Numbered from the stretch's first letter, positions 19,522-33,317 are shown. The stretch: DNA of 64,000 nt from Deltaproteobacteria bacterium (GCA_027493875.1 JAOSJX010000023.1:496001-560000); one strand, 5' to 3'. Notes: generated by a model not told the origin, from the letters alone. Numbers and translations: made by a program.

Positions 19522-21080
19522 TTACGGCCGTCTCCATTGACGCCGGTCGGCCGCCATCATTTCGATGGCCTCATGAGGTCCCCACGATCCCGGATCGTAC
19601 GAAGGCAAACGGCTTGCCCGCGCCCTCGACCACTGTTCGACGATGCGGTCCACGAAACGCCACGATTCCTCGACCGCGTCGGTTCGCGGAAAGAGCGTGG
19701 CGTCGCCGATCACCACGTCGAGCAAAAGCCGCTCATAGGCGTCCGGCGCGCCGTCACCATACGCCTCGTAGTAGCTGAAATCCATGGACTGCGTTCGGAT
19801 ATCCATCGCCGGTCCCGGATGCTTTGTGCCGAACCGCAAACTGACACCTTCGTTCGGTTGAATCCGGAGGATGAGACTCGAGGGTTCCAATGTGTCGCTC
19901 AAAAGCGTGCGGAACAGCATGAACGGCACGTCGCGGTACTGAATCGAAATTTCACTCGTCCGTTTCGCAAGCCGTTTCCCCGAACGGAGGTAAAAAGGGA
20001 CCCCCGCCCATCGCCAGTTTTCAACGAACAATTTGATCGCGATATACGTTTCCGTAAGCGAGTCGGGGGAAACATGCTCCCTCTTGGAGATAACCTTTCA
20101 CACCGCGCCCGCGTTGCGTTCCGCCGCCGTATTGCGCACGGACGACGTGCCGCGCGAGTTCGTCGCTTGGAATGGGGCGAAGGCTCCGCAGCACTTTGAC
20201 TTTCTCGTCGCGCGTGACGTCCGCGTGAAACGACGTCGGCGGTTCCATCGCGACGAGCGTCAACAACTGCAACAGATGGTTCTGGACCATGTCCCGGATC
20301 GCGCCGGCTTCCTCGTAGTAGCGGCCGCGGCTGCCCACGCCGTCGTCCTCCGCGACCGTGATCTGAACATGATCGACATAGCGCCGGTTCCACGTCGGCT
20401 CGAAAATACCGTTCGCGAAACGAAGCACCATAATGTTCTGAACCGTTTCCTTGCCGAGATAATGGTCGATCCGAAAGACCTGCCGTTCGTCAAAGACGTC
20501 CAGCACTTTTTTGTTCAGCGAACGCGCGGATGCGAGATCGTGGCCGAAGGGCTTTTCAATGACGATCCGCGGCCACGCCCCGGTATCCGCCGCCGCCAGA
20601 CCGGACGCCGCGAGATGTTCGACGATGCGTGCGTAATACGACGGCGGCGTGGCGAGGTAATAAATCGTGCGCTCGGGCGCGCCTTTGATTGCGGAGTTCG
20701 CCCAACAATCCGGCGAGACGATCGAACGACGCCCGATCGTCGAATTTGACGGACTCATAGAAAACGCGCTCGACGATTTCACGCACCGTCTCGCCGTGAA
20801 GATCGTCCGCCTCAACGAATTCGTTGAGCGCCTCCCTCACGCGATCGCGAAACGCGTCGTGTGTAAGCTCCGATCCCGCCGCGCCGACGATGTGGACCGG
20901 CGCGGGGATCAAACCCTGCTGAATGATGCGGTAGAGCGCCGGGAGAAGTTTGCGCCGGGACAAGTCGCCGGTCGCGCCGAGAATGACGATGGTGCACGAT
21001 TCCGCCGTGATCGTTCCGCGGCCGTCCGGAGACGGAATGCTGTAAGGGCCGGCCAGATGTTTTTGGCGGTCGCCGCTCAT
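19522..21080 (-). CDS. zwf: Glucose-6-phosphate 1-dehydrogenase
   Basis: About 519 residues. Oxidises glucose-6-phosphate with NAD(P)+. The nucleotide site [18 protein letters not shown] is at the N-terminus; [15 protein letters not shown] and the active-site [20 protein letters not shown] are clear; [17 protein letters not shown] is the substrate-domain signature. Two one-base breaks occur, near 20700-20715 and at the C run 20078-20080. The start ATG 21080 overlaps the gnd stop (ATGA). Operon with gnd and pgl. Confidence 0.93.
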
Positions 21081-21982
21081 CGGCCGCTTGCCTTGCCGAA
21101 GGCGTGACCCCCGAATTCGTTGCGCAGCGCCGCGATGACCTTTCCTCCGAATGAAGTGTCCTGACGCGACCGGAAGCGCGTCAGCAGCGACAGCGTCAAC
21201 ACCGGCGCCGGAACATCCAGTTCCATCGCTTCCTGAATCGTCCACCGCCCCTCGCCGGAATCGGCCACGGCGTCGTCGACGCTCTCAAGCGACGCATCCT
21301 TCGCGAAGACGTTCTCGCACAGTTCCAGCAACCACGAACGCACCACGCTTCCGTGGTTCCAGAGCTTCGAAATCGCCGCGAGATCGAGATCATACCGCGA
21401 CGCGTTCAGGATCTCGAAGCCTTCCGCGTAGGCTTGCAGCATGCCGTACTCGATGCCGTTATGAATCATTTTGACGTAATGGCCCGAACCGGACGGACCG
21501 CAATAGAGCAGCCCGTTTTCCGGCGCGAGCGTTTTCAGCACCGGGGTGACGGCGTCGTACGCATCCTTCTCCCCGCCGACCATCAGGCAGTAGCCGTTTT
21601 TCAGCCCCCAGACTCCGCCGCTCGTTCCCGCGTCCAGGAGCCGGACACCCGCTTTAGCCGCTTCGTCGTGCCGGCGGATCGTATCTTTATAATTCGAATT
21701 GCCGCCGTCCACGATGACGTCGCCGTCCTCGAGAAGCGAAACCAGCGCGCCGACAACCTCCTCCGTCGCCGGACCCGCCGGAACCATAACCCAAACCACG
21801 CGCGGCGCCTTCAGGCGGTCGACCAGCTCGTCGAGAGACGCCGCGGCCGTCGCTCCTTCCTTCTCCGCTTCCTTGACCGCGTCACCGTTCCTGTCGAACG
21901 CGACAATGGCATGGCCGCCGCCACGCAGCCGCCGCACCATATTCAAGCCCATCTTACCCAATCCGACGAATCCCAGTTCCAT
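21077..21982 (-). CDS. gnd: 6-phosphogluconate dehydrogenase, short decarboxylating type
   Basis: About 301 residues, intact. Begins MELGFVGLGKMGLNMVRRL, a Rossmann GxGxxG start. VDGGNSNYKDTIRR and GTSGGVWGLKNGYCLMVGG are the substrate-binding parts, and GSGHYVKMIHNGIEYGMLQAYAEG contains the catalytic Lys. The short length and the Asp in AFDRNGDAV suggest the NAD-preferring bacterial branch (YqeC-like), not the long NADP enzyme. I chose ATG 21982 over GTG 22006 because AGAGGT lies just before it. First gene of gnd-zwf-pgl, 27 bases after tolC. Confidence 0.9.
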   Translation of the reverse strand: MELGFVGLGKMGLNMVRRLRGGGHAIVAFDRNGDAVKEAEKEGATAAASLDELVDRLKAPRVVWVMVPAGPATEEVVGALVSLLEDGDVIVDGGNSNYKDTIRRHDEAAKAGVRLLDAGTSGGVWGLKNGYCLMVGGEKDAYDAVTPVLKTLAPENGLLYCGPSGSGHYVKMIHNGIEYGMLQAYAEGFEILNASRYDLDLAAISKLWNHGSVVRSWLLELCENVFAKDASLESVDDAVADSGEGRWTIQEAMELDVPAPVLTLSLLTRFRSRQDTSFGGKVIAALRNEFGGHAFGKASGR

Positions 21983-22009
21983 GCCGGTCACCTCTTGCAA
22001 GCGCACTTT

Positions 22010-23353
22010 CTATTGCGTGCGCACATACTCCCACTCCGCCCGCGCGATTTGAAGGTCCGCCGTCGCGGTCACGGCGCGGCTCTTCGCCCGGATATAACTG
22101 AACTGAGCGTCCAACAAATCCAGGTTGGACGCCGCGCCGATCTGCCGACGGGCGTCGACGACGTCCAGGTTCTCCTTCGCAAACGCCAATTCCTTCTGCG
22201 CCGCGACGACACGCTGCGTCGCCGAACGCATATTCAGTTGCGCCGAATACGCCCGTTGGAGAAAAGCGCGCCGGAAATCGTCTCTCCGCAATTTGGCCGC
22301 CAAAAATTGTTTTTGCGACTGCGCGATACCGAACGCGCCGGTCAGCCCCTGGAAAATCGGAATCTCGAGCGCCAATGTCGCGGTCCATTGCTCGTCGCCG
22401 TCAAGCTCCAAGGTATCGTTCGCTTCCCACTGGTAGTCGAAAAGAAAATTGAATCGCGGAAGAACGTCGGAAACGGCGAGCAGCCGATTGCTCTCTGACA
22501 ATTTGACCGTGCTGTCGGCTTGGCGAATCCCCGGATGCGCGCTCACGTCGGCAAAATCAGGAAATTCCTCGGGCCCGCCGACGTCGCCGGCGGTCTCCGC
22601 GGCGTCGATGCCGACATCCGTTTCGGAAAGTTCCACACCGAGTTCAGATCGACGCCGAGCACGTTGTTAAGGCCCAGCCGCGCGAGCCTCGCCACGTTCC
22701 GCGCCTCGATCAGATCGCCTTCGGCCTGCGCCGCCTGACTCTCCCACCGATAGAGTTCCGCGCGGCTGAGTTGGCCGATCTCGTATTGCGTCTGCGTCAG
22801 TTTCAGCGTTTCCGTGGCGAGTGCGTAGGCTTCCTCCGCCGTGTCTTCGAGCGCCGCGGCCTTTGAGCGTCAAAGTACGCCTTTTTGACGTTGTTGACCG
22901 TCTGCGCCCGAGCGTCGTCCGCGGCGTGGGTGCGCAAGCGTTTTTCCATCGTACCCGCGTGGATGGCGGCGATCTCCTTGCCGCCGTTGAAAATCGGCTG
23001 CGTGACGCGGACCGACGACTGGTAGGTGTCCTCAAACGCCGTCGGCTGAAGGTCCGAGGTATCGAGGCCGATCGATTGGTAGAAGTCGCGGATGGCCTCG
23101 TCCTGCTTTTCGATCTCATCGAACGTCTCGGGATCGAGCCGCGTCACCGAGCTGTTGAACGAGGCTTTCGGCAGATAACCGCCGATGCTCTTCGCCTGGC
23201 CCCAGACCGCCCGCGCGCGTCTTGTTGCGCCGCGCCGAGGGACCGGTTCTCCGAAAGCGCCAGATCGAGCGCCTTGTCGAGCGTAAGTTCTTCCGCCGAC
23301 GCCGGCAGTGCAAACACCAGGACCGCCAACGCCAAAAACCGTGGAAAACGCAT
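22010..23353 (-). CDS. TolC-family outer membrane efflux protein
   Basis: About 447 residues with a signal peptide (FLALAVLVFALPASA). TolC-family features: LTLDKALDLALSENRSL at the mature start, paired long coiled-coil repeats (SSVRVTQPIFNGG in the first half, LALEIPIFQGLTGAFGIAQS in the second), and internal ALETLKLTQTQYEIGQLSRAEL-type helices. Trimers form the outer-membrane exit duct for efflux pumps or type I secretion. No inner-membrane pump or adaptor gene is adjacent. One-base breaks occur near 23205-23220, 22868 and 22645; each corrected frame continues the coiled coil. Confidence 0.85.
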
Positions 23354-23701
23354 GAATAACCTCGCGGTGGGAAATTCGCCTGCGCGGACGTTATCGGGAA
23401 AGAAAGAGCGGTGTCAACGAACGCCCGACGTCGTCAGCTCCCTCGGTCGGTTTTCTTAAACCCGATCGCGGTTCCTTTCAGTTCGCGGTCTCGGGGGAGA
23501 GACCATTCCTGTAGAACTTTCCCCCTTTCGCCTTTCGATGCGGTCCTGTTACCGGTTCCCCTGCAGCCTGCTGCCTGTTATCTGGATACGTTGAGTCGAA
23601 GACGAGTTTTGACCTTTCGGCCGGCTCGCTTGCGTCGTGCGTTGGCAATCGCCCCTTCGCGTCTTAGAATGGCGCGAATTCGCGTTTTCATGGGAGGCGT
23701 C
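23354..23701 (+). other. Divergent intergenic region
   Basis: 348 bases between the tolC start and the lipoprotein gene. It holds the promoter listed at 23642-23670. I see no coding frame, repeat, RNA gene or hairpin terminator in the rest. Confidence 0.5.
23642..23670 (+). promoter_or_regulatory. Promoter of the Asp-rich lipoprotein/GH92 unit
   Basis: TTGGCA (23642-23647), 17-base spacer, TAGAAT (23665-23670); five of six matches in each box. It implies transcription from about 23677, which rules out the upstream ATG at 23669 and supports the GTG at 23702. Confidence 0.55.
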
Positions 23702-25031
23702 GTGCATCGCCGGTTTTGGATGATTCTCGCCGCGCTGTTGGGGCTTCTTGCCGCGTCCGCCGCATGCACGTGCGGCGACGATGACGATGACAACGGCTCG
23801 TTCCCCGATGACGACACCGGCGCGGACGATGACACGGGAGACGACGATACCGCCTCGGACGATGACACCGGCGCGGACGACGACACCGGCGACGACGACA
23901 CCGAACCGGACGTCTCCACCCTCGTTGCGTCGTGTAAGGAATGGCTCGCGATCGGCGAAGGCGACAAGGCCCGCCTTGATTGTCTGGAAGCCGCGACCAT
24001 GGCGCCCAGCCACGCCGAGGCGAATTTCGGCGTCGTCCTTTCCGACGCCGTCCACGATCTCGACATGCTCTCGATCGTCTACGACTATCTCGCGTCCTTC
24101 GCGGAGGGAACCGGTCCGGTCAAAGCCGATGAGGACAATCTCCTCGACAACCTCCTTCAAAGCCTCCTCGGCGGCCTGGTCTTCGAACGCAGCGCCGAGC
24201 TGCTCGAATACGGCGGCCACACGCATACCCTTTCGCCGATCGCGTTCGATATTGACGCGATTCCGGTGTTCATGCGTTTCGAGCATGTCGCGGATCTCGG
24301 TTCGGAATTCGACGAGGCCGAGCTTTACGGCGCGGAGTTTTTGCCAACGTCTTCGCCGGCCTGCTTTGGCATCTCGCCGGGTCCGTCTCGCTGGATTTCG
24401 ATATCTCGTACGGATTTCTTTTAATCGATAGTACGTGGACTTACCCCTGCCGCCGGACAGAGCTGGCCGGCGCGATCGTCAGGTGCTGCTGGCGATTCTT
24501 GAAGATCCGTCCTACCCCGATTTCCTGACGCTCCCGGACGAAAACGTGCCGGCCTTCCAAAACGCCGGGATGATGATGGGCAACGGATTCGACGCGTTCG
24601 TGGGCGCCTTCGGCTTCATCCGGGCGGAAACCGACGATCCGGCCGACGACGTGCTCACCTACGACGACCTGAACGGCAACGCGGTCTGGGACACGGACGA
24701 GCCGTTCCATCACTCCCCGGTTACGGAACGCTGAACGCGGACGAAATGAAGCTGCTCGACGGCCTGATCGTGATGGCCGGGGATCTGCGGGAATTCGTTC
24801 TGGGATTACACGGACAAGGACGTTGATCCATCGCAGCCGAATCCGTTTCCGCTGTCGGATCTCAATCCGGTGCTGCGTTTCTTCGGTATTCCTCCGCTCA
24901 TTCCCGACCTGCCGTTCACGCGAATCGATCTCGGGTCGATCTACGTCGATCCGGCGGGCGACGGCTTCAAGCAAACGCTGATCACGATTCTCAACGCGCT
25001 CGACCTCTTCCTTCCCGATCCGCCGATCTGA
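23702..25031 (+). CDS. Asp-rich lipoprotein of unknown function
   Basis: About 443 residues. I place the start at GTG 23702, with GGGAGG four bases upstream. A lipoprotein signal peptide ends in ASAAC (Cys at residue 22), followed by CGDDDDD and a low-complexity linker of DDDTG-type units, then a globular part rich in acidic residues (FLTLPDENVPAFQNAG, LTYDDLNGNAVWDTDEP). No known domain is recognised. Four frame breaks occur (T run 24338-24342, 24440-24480, C run 24715-24718, about 24790), so internal sequence is approximate. It is probably co-transcribed with the GH92 gene that starts 7 bases later. Confidence 0.7.
23807..23908 (+). repeat. Two tandem 51-base units coding an Asp/Thr/Gly linker
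   Basis: Two consecutive 17-codon units of the form DDDTGADDDTGDDDT plus two variable residues. The protein sequence is nearly identical but codons differ (GAC/GAT, GGA/GGC), so the unit is old or under protein-level selection. Confidence 0.8.
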
Positions 25032-25037
25032 TCGCCG

Positions 25038-27401
25038 ATGACCTTTCATATGGTCCGTCAAAGCGCCCTTCTTCTTATCATTTTCACGGCGTGCCTGACG
25101 GCCGTTGCCGCGTGCAACGGCGATGACGATGATGACGACGAGGGCGCCGGCCCGGCCGAGGCCGAGGACGATGACGGCGATGACGACGCGCCGCGCGGAG
25201 AAACGCCGCCGGTCGATCTTTTTCCTACGCCAATCCCTTCGTCGGCACCGGGGGGACTCGGCTGGGGCTTCGGCGCGATGATGCCCGGTCCCATGGCGCC
25301 GAACGGCTTGGTTAAACTCACGCCCGATACATCGGCCGGCGGCGTGATGATCTCGTTCTTCCACGCCGGCGGTTACTGGTATCCGGACAACACCGTCCGA
25401 GGCATCTCCCATCTTCACCTGCCGGGTACCGGAATCGCCGACCTCGGTAACGTCAATCTGATGCCCGTCCTTGGCCTCGGCGACGAGACGATCCGCAACC
25501 CCGGCTACCGCTCGCGCTTTCGCCACGACACCGAGTTCGCCGAACCGGGCTACTATCGGGTCCGCCTTGACCGGTTCGGCATCGACGTTGAACTGACCGC
25601 CACCCCCGAACGTCGGCGTTCACCGGTACACCTTTCCCAAGGACGGCCGCGCGCCGTTCATCGTGCTGGACGTCAGTTACGCGCTGGAGCCGTTCGCGTC
25701 ACACGGGGCCGAGGTTTTTGTCGATCCGGAGCGCGCCGAAATCTCCGGTTGGACGGATCAGCACGGCGGCTTCAGCAAAATCTACGGCGGCATGCCGATC
25801 TACTTCGCGACGCGCTTCTCGGAGCCTTTCACCGATTGGGGCGTGAGTAAAAACAACGTCCGCGACGAGAAGGGAACCTACACCGGCGGACTCGACATCG
25901 CGGCTTACGCGGGTTTCGACGGCGACGCAAACGAAGTCGTCGCAAAAGTTGGCATCTCCCTGATCAGTATGGAACAAGCGCGCCTCAATCTCGAATCCGA
26001 GGTCCCGGATTTCGACTTTGATGAGGCCCGCGCCCGCACGGCGGACGCATGGCGGGAACGCCTGAACGATGTCACCGTGTGGGGAGGCACGGAGGAAGAA
26101 CGAGCGGTATTCGCGAGCGCCCTCTACCATCTCGATGTTCTGCCGACCTCCATCACGGAAACCGGTAAGCGCTACATGGGCTTCGACCGGCAAGAGCACA
26201 CCGCGGAGGGATTCACTTACTACACCGACCTTTCGATCTGGGACACGTTCCGCACCTACCATCCGTTGATGCAATTGATGCGGCCATCGATGAACCGCGA
26301 CATCATCCGGTCGATGATCGCCATGTTCGATCAGGGCGGTTCCTATCCCATGTGGGCGCAAGGCATCGGCGAGACGAACGTCATGATCGGCACGCACTGC
26401 GATACCGTCATCGGCGAGGCCGTGGTCAAACAGCTCGGCGGGTTCGATATCGCCGGCGTTTACGAAGGGCTGCGACAACACGCCACCGAGCCCGTCACGC
26501 CGGCGGGACGGCCCGGCGTCGAGGACTGGACCACGATCGGTTACGTCGCGTCGGATCATGACGACCAATCCGTCTCGCGCACGTTGGAATACGCGCTCAA
26601 CGACTACTGCCTCGGAAAAATCGCCGAGTCACTCGGCGAAAACGAGGACGCGGAAATGTTTTTCGACCGCGCGCAAAATTTCCGGAATCTCTGGGACGCC
26701 GATCTCCATTACTTCCGCGAGCGCCGCGCGGACGGGAGCCTCGAATATTTCGATCCCGAGTTTTCATTTTTCTTCCACGGTTACACGGAAGGAAACGCCA
26801 GACATTGGCGATGGTTCGTGCCGCACGATGTTCCCGCGCTCGTCGAGATGATGGGCGGCGCCGATTCCTTTACGGCGGCGCTGGAAGATTACTTGAACGG
26901 GCCGCCACGTTGCCCGACACGTTTTTGCACGATCTCTATTACTGGCACGGCAACGAGCCCAATATTCATGCCGCGTATCTCTTCGACTTCGTCGGACGCC
27001 CGGAATTAACCGCGCAATGGGTCCGCTGGGCGATGCGCGAGAAGTACGCGAACGATCCCGGCGGGCTGGACGGTAATGACGACGGCGGCACGCTCTCGGC
27101 GTGGTACGTTTTTTCCGCGCTCGGCTTTTACCCCGTCAATCCGTGCTCGGAGTATTACATGATCGGCTCTCCGATCTTCGAACGTGCGCACGTCCGTGTC
27201 GGCGACGGCGCGATTCTTACCGTGACCGCGGAAAACGCGTCATGGGAAAATATCTACGTCCAATCCGTCGCGTTGAACGGCGAACCGCTCGAGGTTTCCT
27301 GGTTCCGATACGATGACATTGCGGACGGGGGAACGCTCGCCTTCGTCATGGGCCCGGAGCCGTCCGATTGGGGCCGCGCGAAATTTCCAAGCGAACGTTA
27401 G
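25038..27401 (+). CDS. GH92 family alpha-1,2-mannosidase, lipoprotein
   Basis: About 788 residues. Lipoprotein signal peptide ends TAVAAC (Cys26), followed by NGDDDDDDEG and an acidic linker. The GH92 catalytic domain shows FFHAGGYWYPDN-type N-domain residues, FTYYTDLSIWDTFRTYHPL, YPMWAQGIGETNVMIG, HGYTEGNARHWRWFVPHD, YYWHGNEPNIHAAYLF and the signature GNDDGGTLSAWYVFSALGFY. These are calcium-dependent exo-alpha-mannosidases. Breaks at the C run 25603-25607 and G run 26899-26901. It likely acts at the cell surface on mannose-rich glycans. Alternative start ATG 25050. The stop overlaps the convergent VOC gene. Confidence 0.9.
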
Positions 27402-27949
27402 TTTTCGGCGCCCTTGGTCACCGACGGGCCGACCAGCGCGCGGTTCCCTTGGCGGTGCGTGCGCCCGAAAAAACGGCGGATCGGTTGAAGAATCGTGCCG
27501 AGCGGAGCCGAGAAAAACGGCGTTTCGACGAGCTGGATGATGTTGCCGTCCGGATCGCGAAGAAAAATGCTCCGGGAGCCGCCCGGCATGTGCGACGGGT
27601 CGCCGAGAATCTCGACGCCCTCGCTCTCAAGCCGCGCCGCCCGCGCGTCCAGATCGTTGACCTGAAAGGCAAGGTGCTGCAAACCGATCCGGTCGAAATC
27701 GTAGGCGACGGGATTTCGCCCGCCGGAGTCGAAGTGGTAGAGATCGATGCGGCCGGAGCGCCCCGCCAGCAGATGCACGCAACGCACCCGAACTCCGACG
27801 AGACCGAACACGCGAAAAACCTGCGCATCGTTGAACACCGTGGTGTGATCGTACGCGAGGCCGAGCAGATCGGTATAAAACCCGGCGCTGCGTTCAAGAT
27901 CGTAAACGGTGATGGCGACGTGGTGCGTTCCCGTCACCGACATGCGCAC
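27398..27949 (-). CDS. VOC (glyoxalase/bleomycin resistance) family protein
   Basis: 183 residues. One vicinal-oxygen-chelate module pair: GTHHVAITVYDLERSAGFYTD at the start and LQHLAFQVNDLDARAARLES then FLRDPDGNIIQLVE. The metal ligands His (GTHHVA), His (LQHLAF) and Glu (QLVE) are present. Family members include glyoxalase I, dioxygenases and epimerases; the reaction cannot be assigned. A basic tail of about 35 residues follows. Its TAA and the TAG of the convergent GH92 gene overlap. Confidence 0.8.
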   Translation of the reverse strand: MRMSVTGTHHVAITVYDLERSAGFYTDLLGLAYDHTTVFNDAQVFRVFGLVGVRVRCVHLLAGRSGRIDLYHFDSGGRNPVAYDFDRIGLQHLAFQVNDLDARAARLESEGVEILGDPSHMPGGSRSIFLRDPDGNIIQLVETPFFSAPLGTILQPIRRFFGRTHRQGNRALVGPSVTKGAEN

Positions 27950-27975
27950 GCTCCCAGGAAGTGAACCCCGCGGCC

Positions 27976-27981
27976 ATTATA
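27976..27981 (-). promoter_or_regulatory. Perfect -10 box upstream of the VOC gene
   Basis: TATAAT on the minus strand, 27 bases before the ATG at 27949. No good -35 at 16-18 bases, so only the -10 is claimed. Confidence 0.35.
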
Positions 27982-28017
27982 GGGTAAACCGCTTTGAAGA
28001 AAAGGAGATTGCGCAGG

Positions 28018-30720
<2,703 letters not shown>

Positions 30721-30780
30721 CGTCTGTCTCCCGTTTCGTGCAATGATGGTTTCAGGCCGAGGGAACCGGACGGCGCCGCG

Positions 30781-31743
30781 CTACGGACCTTGCGCCAGAA
30801 GCGGTTCTTCCTCCGGATCTTCGGGCAGGTAGGTCCGCGGATCGACCGGCAGGTCCATCACGCGGATCTCGTAGTGCAGGTGCGGCCCGGTGGACCGGCC
30901 GGTGCTCCCGACCAGCGCGATCGGCGTCCCCAATCGGATCTCGTCGCCGTCGGCGACAAGTGACGAGGACAGGTGGCCGTAGTGCGTCGTCAGGCCGCCG
31001 CCGTGGTCGATGGCGACGTAGTTGCCGAAGTTCTCCTTGGTCCCGACGTACACGACACGGCCGGCGGCGGGCGCGCGGACCACGCTGCCGGTGGCCGCGG
31101 CGATGTCAACGCCCTCGTGCATCGCGAGGTCTCCGGTAAACGGAGAATGGCGAATACCGAAGTCGCTCGTCACCCATCCCCGCACCGGCCAAATCGACGG
31201 GTCCTGCCCCCACCCCGGCGCTCACGTCGCTAAAGTACTTCCGCAACGACGAAAGACTTTTTCGGCGGATGCCCGCGCGCTCGACGAGTTCGCGCACGGA
31301 GGTGTGCAGTCTCGCAAGATCTGCGCCGTCGAAGCCGTCCGACAGCGGAATTTGAACGTCCGTTCCCCCGCGGCGATCAGCGGCTCGGCGACGGCCGGTA
31401 ATCCTTGTTCGCGGCGGAGATCGTTTTCCAGGCGCGATGTTCCGCGCAGCGCGCGGCGCAGATGCAACACCTCGTCGCGCAGCGACGCAAACTGACGGAG
31501 CCGTTCGTCCGAGGCGCTCTTTTCCTTCTCAAGCTGCTGCGCGAGTTCATCCTCCCGCCGGTGCACCGCGAGCAGCTCCATGCGGGCGCGCACGTAGTCG
31601 ACGAGCATCACCCCGAGGCCGAGCGCGGCCACGCTGCACGCCAGACCGACCCGGCGCAGCGTCGTTTTTCTCACGACAAGGCGCTTCGGATTACCTTCGC
31701 GGCCCCCGAGAACAAGAATGGTATAGGCGTCTTTTTGCGGCAT
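30781..31743 (-). CDS. M23 family peptidase with N-terminal membrane anchor and coiled coil
   Basis: About 320 residues: basic N-terminus, one membrane segment (VGLACSVAALGLGVMLV), a coiled coil (about residues 60-110) and a LytM/M23 domain. The domain has SDFGIRHSPFTGDLAMHEGVD (zinc His and Asp), YVAIDHGGGLTTHYGHLSS and STGPHLHYEIR (the H-x-H motif). Zinc ligands appear complete, so it may cut peptidoglycan peptides; similar proteins regulate cell separation. Breaks at the C run 31365-31369 and near 31206-31216. Confidence 0.87.
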
Positions 31744-31820
31744 TTTCTATCGTTTCACCGGCGCGGCGATCCCATCACGCGGAAGACACCTCGGAGCCGG
31801 AGAAGTTCAGTGCCTCGCGC

Positions 31821-33203
31821 TCAGTGAACCTCGGGGCCGGGCTTTTCCGGCCGCCGGGTACGCGAGCGCCCCCCGCGGCGGCGCCCGCCGCGCCGGCGGC
31901 CGTTCGATCCGCCGCCGCCGCGCCCGTATCCACGGTCCCGTCCGTTCGACCGGCCTTCGGGACGCATCGCGTCCATCGCTTCTCGGACCGTCTCCGGAAG
32001 CGGTTCACCACGTCCTTCGAGCTTGATGCGGTAGAGCACCGATCCTTGTTGAAAATACTGTTTCCGCGTCAATCCCGAGGGCAACCGGCCTCCGGCGTCC
32101 ACGGCGGTTTCGATCATCATCATGCCGATAATCGTCTGGCAGATTCCCTCGGCGTGCCCGCGGGAAAAGCCGAAGTCCCGGATGATGGGCTTAATGACCT
32201 CGCGGATCCTCGTGATGCAAAAATCCCGACCGTCCCCGGCCGTCGGGCATCCGTTCCCGGATCTGCTCGTGATACGTGAACGGCGAGACGAACGCGGCCA
32301 GAAGCATCGGGTCGGAAAACTCCTCGCCTTTTTCCTTGAGGATATCCGTCCCTCGCAGGTTGGCGCGCAGCCGTTCAAAAATCTCGCCGCCGTTTTCCGC
32401 CCGGAGCAAGGGTTCGTAGGCGGGAAACAGATGCGCCAGCAACCCCGTTTCCAGCATGAGATCGAGGCTCTTCGCCGACGCCCCCCTCGCAACTCGCGCA
32501 GGAACTCCTCGCGTACGCGCGCGGGCGAGCATCGTCTGATGGATTCGCCGTGCTGGCAAACGGCGCTGAAGGTATTGGCGTCGATCTCGAAATTCGTTCG
32601 GGCCGCGTGGCGGAGCACGCGAAGCATCCGCACCGGGTCATGCTCGAAGCTCTTATGCGGGCAGCCGATGGTGCGCACGATGTGGCGGTGCAGGTCGTCC
32701 ATGCCGCCGACGTAGTCGATGATGCTGTAGTCCTCGATATTGTAAAACAGCGCGTTGATGGTCAAATCGCGGCGAAGCGCGTCTTCCGACGCCGTTCCGT
32801 AATGATTCTCCTCGGGCTGGGCCGGCTTCGCGTCCGCCGCCTCATCGTCCTGGCAGGGCTGATCGTCCGGCGCGTCGCGGCGGAACGTCGAGACTTCAAT
32901 AATCTTGCCGCCGGTGAAATACACGTGCGCCAATCGGAAGCGCCGGCCGATAATGCGGCAGTTCCTGAACAGCGCCTTCACCTCTTCCGGCCGCGCGTCG
33001 GTGGCCACGTCGAAATCCTTCGGCGTGCGTCCGAGAATCAAATCCCGCACGCTTCCGCCCACCAGGAGGGCGCGATACCCGTGATTCTTGAGCCGGTACA
33101 TCACCTTCAACGCGTCAGGGTCGATGTATCGCCGAGAAATCGGGTGATCCTGCCGGGGAACGACAAGAGGCTGGGGTTCTATGCGAGCGGCTTCTTCCAC
33201 CAT
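31821..33203 (-). CDS. pcnB: Poly(A) polymerase / CCA-adding type nucleotidyltransferase
   Basis: 460 residues, with two compensating breaks (C run 32481-32486 and A run 32219-32223). The class II nucleotidyltransferase head reads ALLVGGSVRDLILGRTPKDFDVATDA, with the metal-binding Asp pair, then EDALRRDLTINALFYN and FEHDPVRMLRVLRHAART. A basic tail rich in RGG-type repeats closes the protein, as in PcnB, which adds 3' poly(A) to RNA. A CCA-adding enzyme cannot be fully excluded, but the long basic tail favours PcnB. Confidence 0.85.
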   Translation of the reverse strand: MVEEAARIEPQPLVVPRQDHPISRRYIDPDALKVMYRLKNHGYRALLVGGSVRDLILGRTPKDFDVATDARPEEVKALFRNCRIIGRRFRLAHVYFTGGKIIEVSTFRRDAPDDQPCQDDEAADAKPAQPEENHYGTASEDALRRDLTINALFYNIEDYSIIDYVGGMDDLHRHIVRTIGCPHKSFEHDPVRMLRVLRHAARTNFEIDANTFSAVCQHGESIRRCSPARVREEFLRELRGGRRRRASISCWKRGCWRICFPPTNPCSGRKTAARFLNGCAPTCEGRISSRKKARSFPTRCFWPRSSRRSRITSRSGNGCPTAGDGRDFCITRIREVIKPIIRDFGFSRGHAEGICQTIIGMMMIETAVDAGGRLPSGLTRKQYFQQGSVLYRIKLEGRGEPLPETVREAMDAMRPEGRSNGRDRGYGRGGGGSNGRRRGGRRRGGRSRTRRPEKPGPEVH

Positions 33204-33252
33204 TTTTCAAATTTCATCGTCATCGGGCTTATAACCCCGTGAATTTGCGCGA

Positions 33253-33281
33253 TTCATACCACCGAATCGGTAGAAAATCAA
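33253..33281 (-). promoter_or_regulatory. Promoter of pcnB with a palindrome in the spacer
   Basis: Minus strand: TTGATT (33281-33276), 17-base spacer, TATGAA (33258-33253), about 50 bases before the pcnB ATG. The spacer contains ACCGATTCGGT (33271-33261), a palindrome around one base, placed where a repressor could block polymerase. Confidence 0.5.
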
Positions 33282-33317
33282 ACACTTTTAGGGATTTACG
33301 AGAAGCTCACGGAGATT

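Noticed and set aside
24441..25526. Minus-strand open frame of 361 codons over the two lipoproteins
   Set aside because: Shadow of the Asp-rich coding strand; the plus strand has signal peptides and GH92 motifs.
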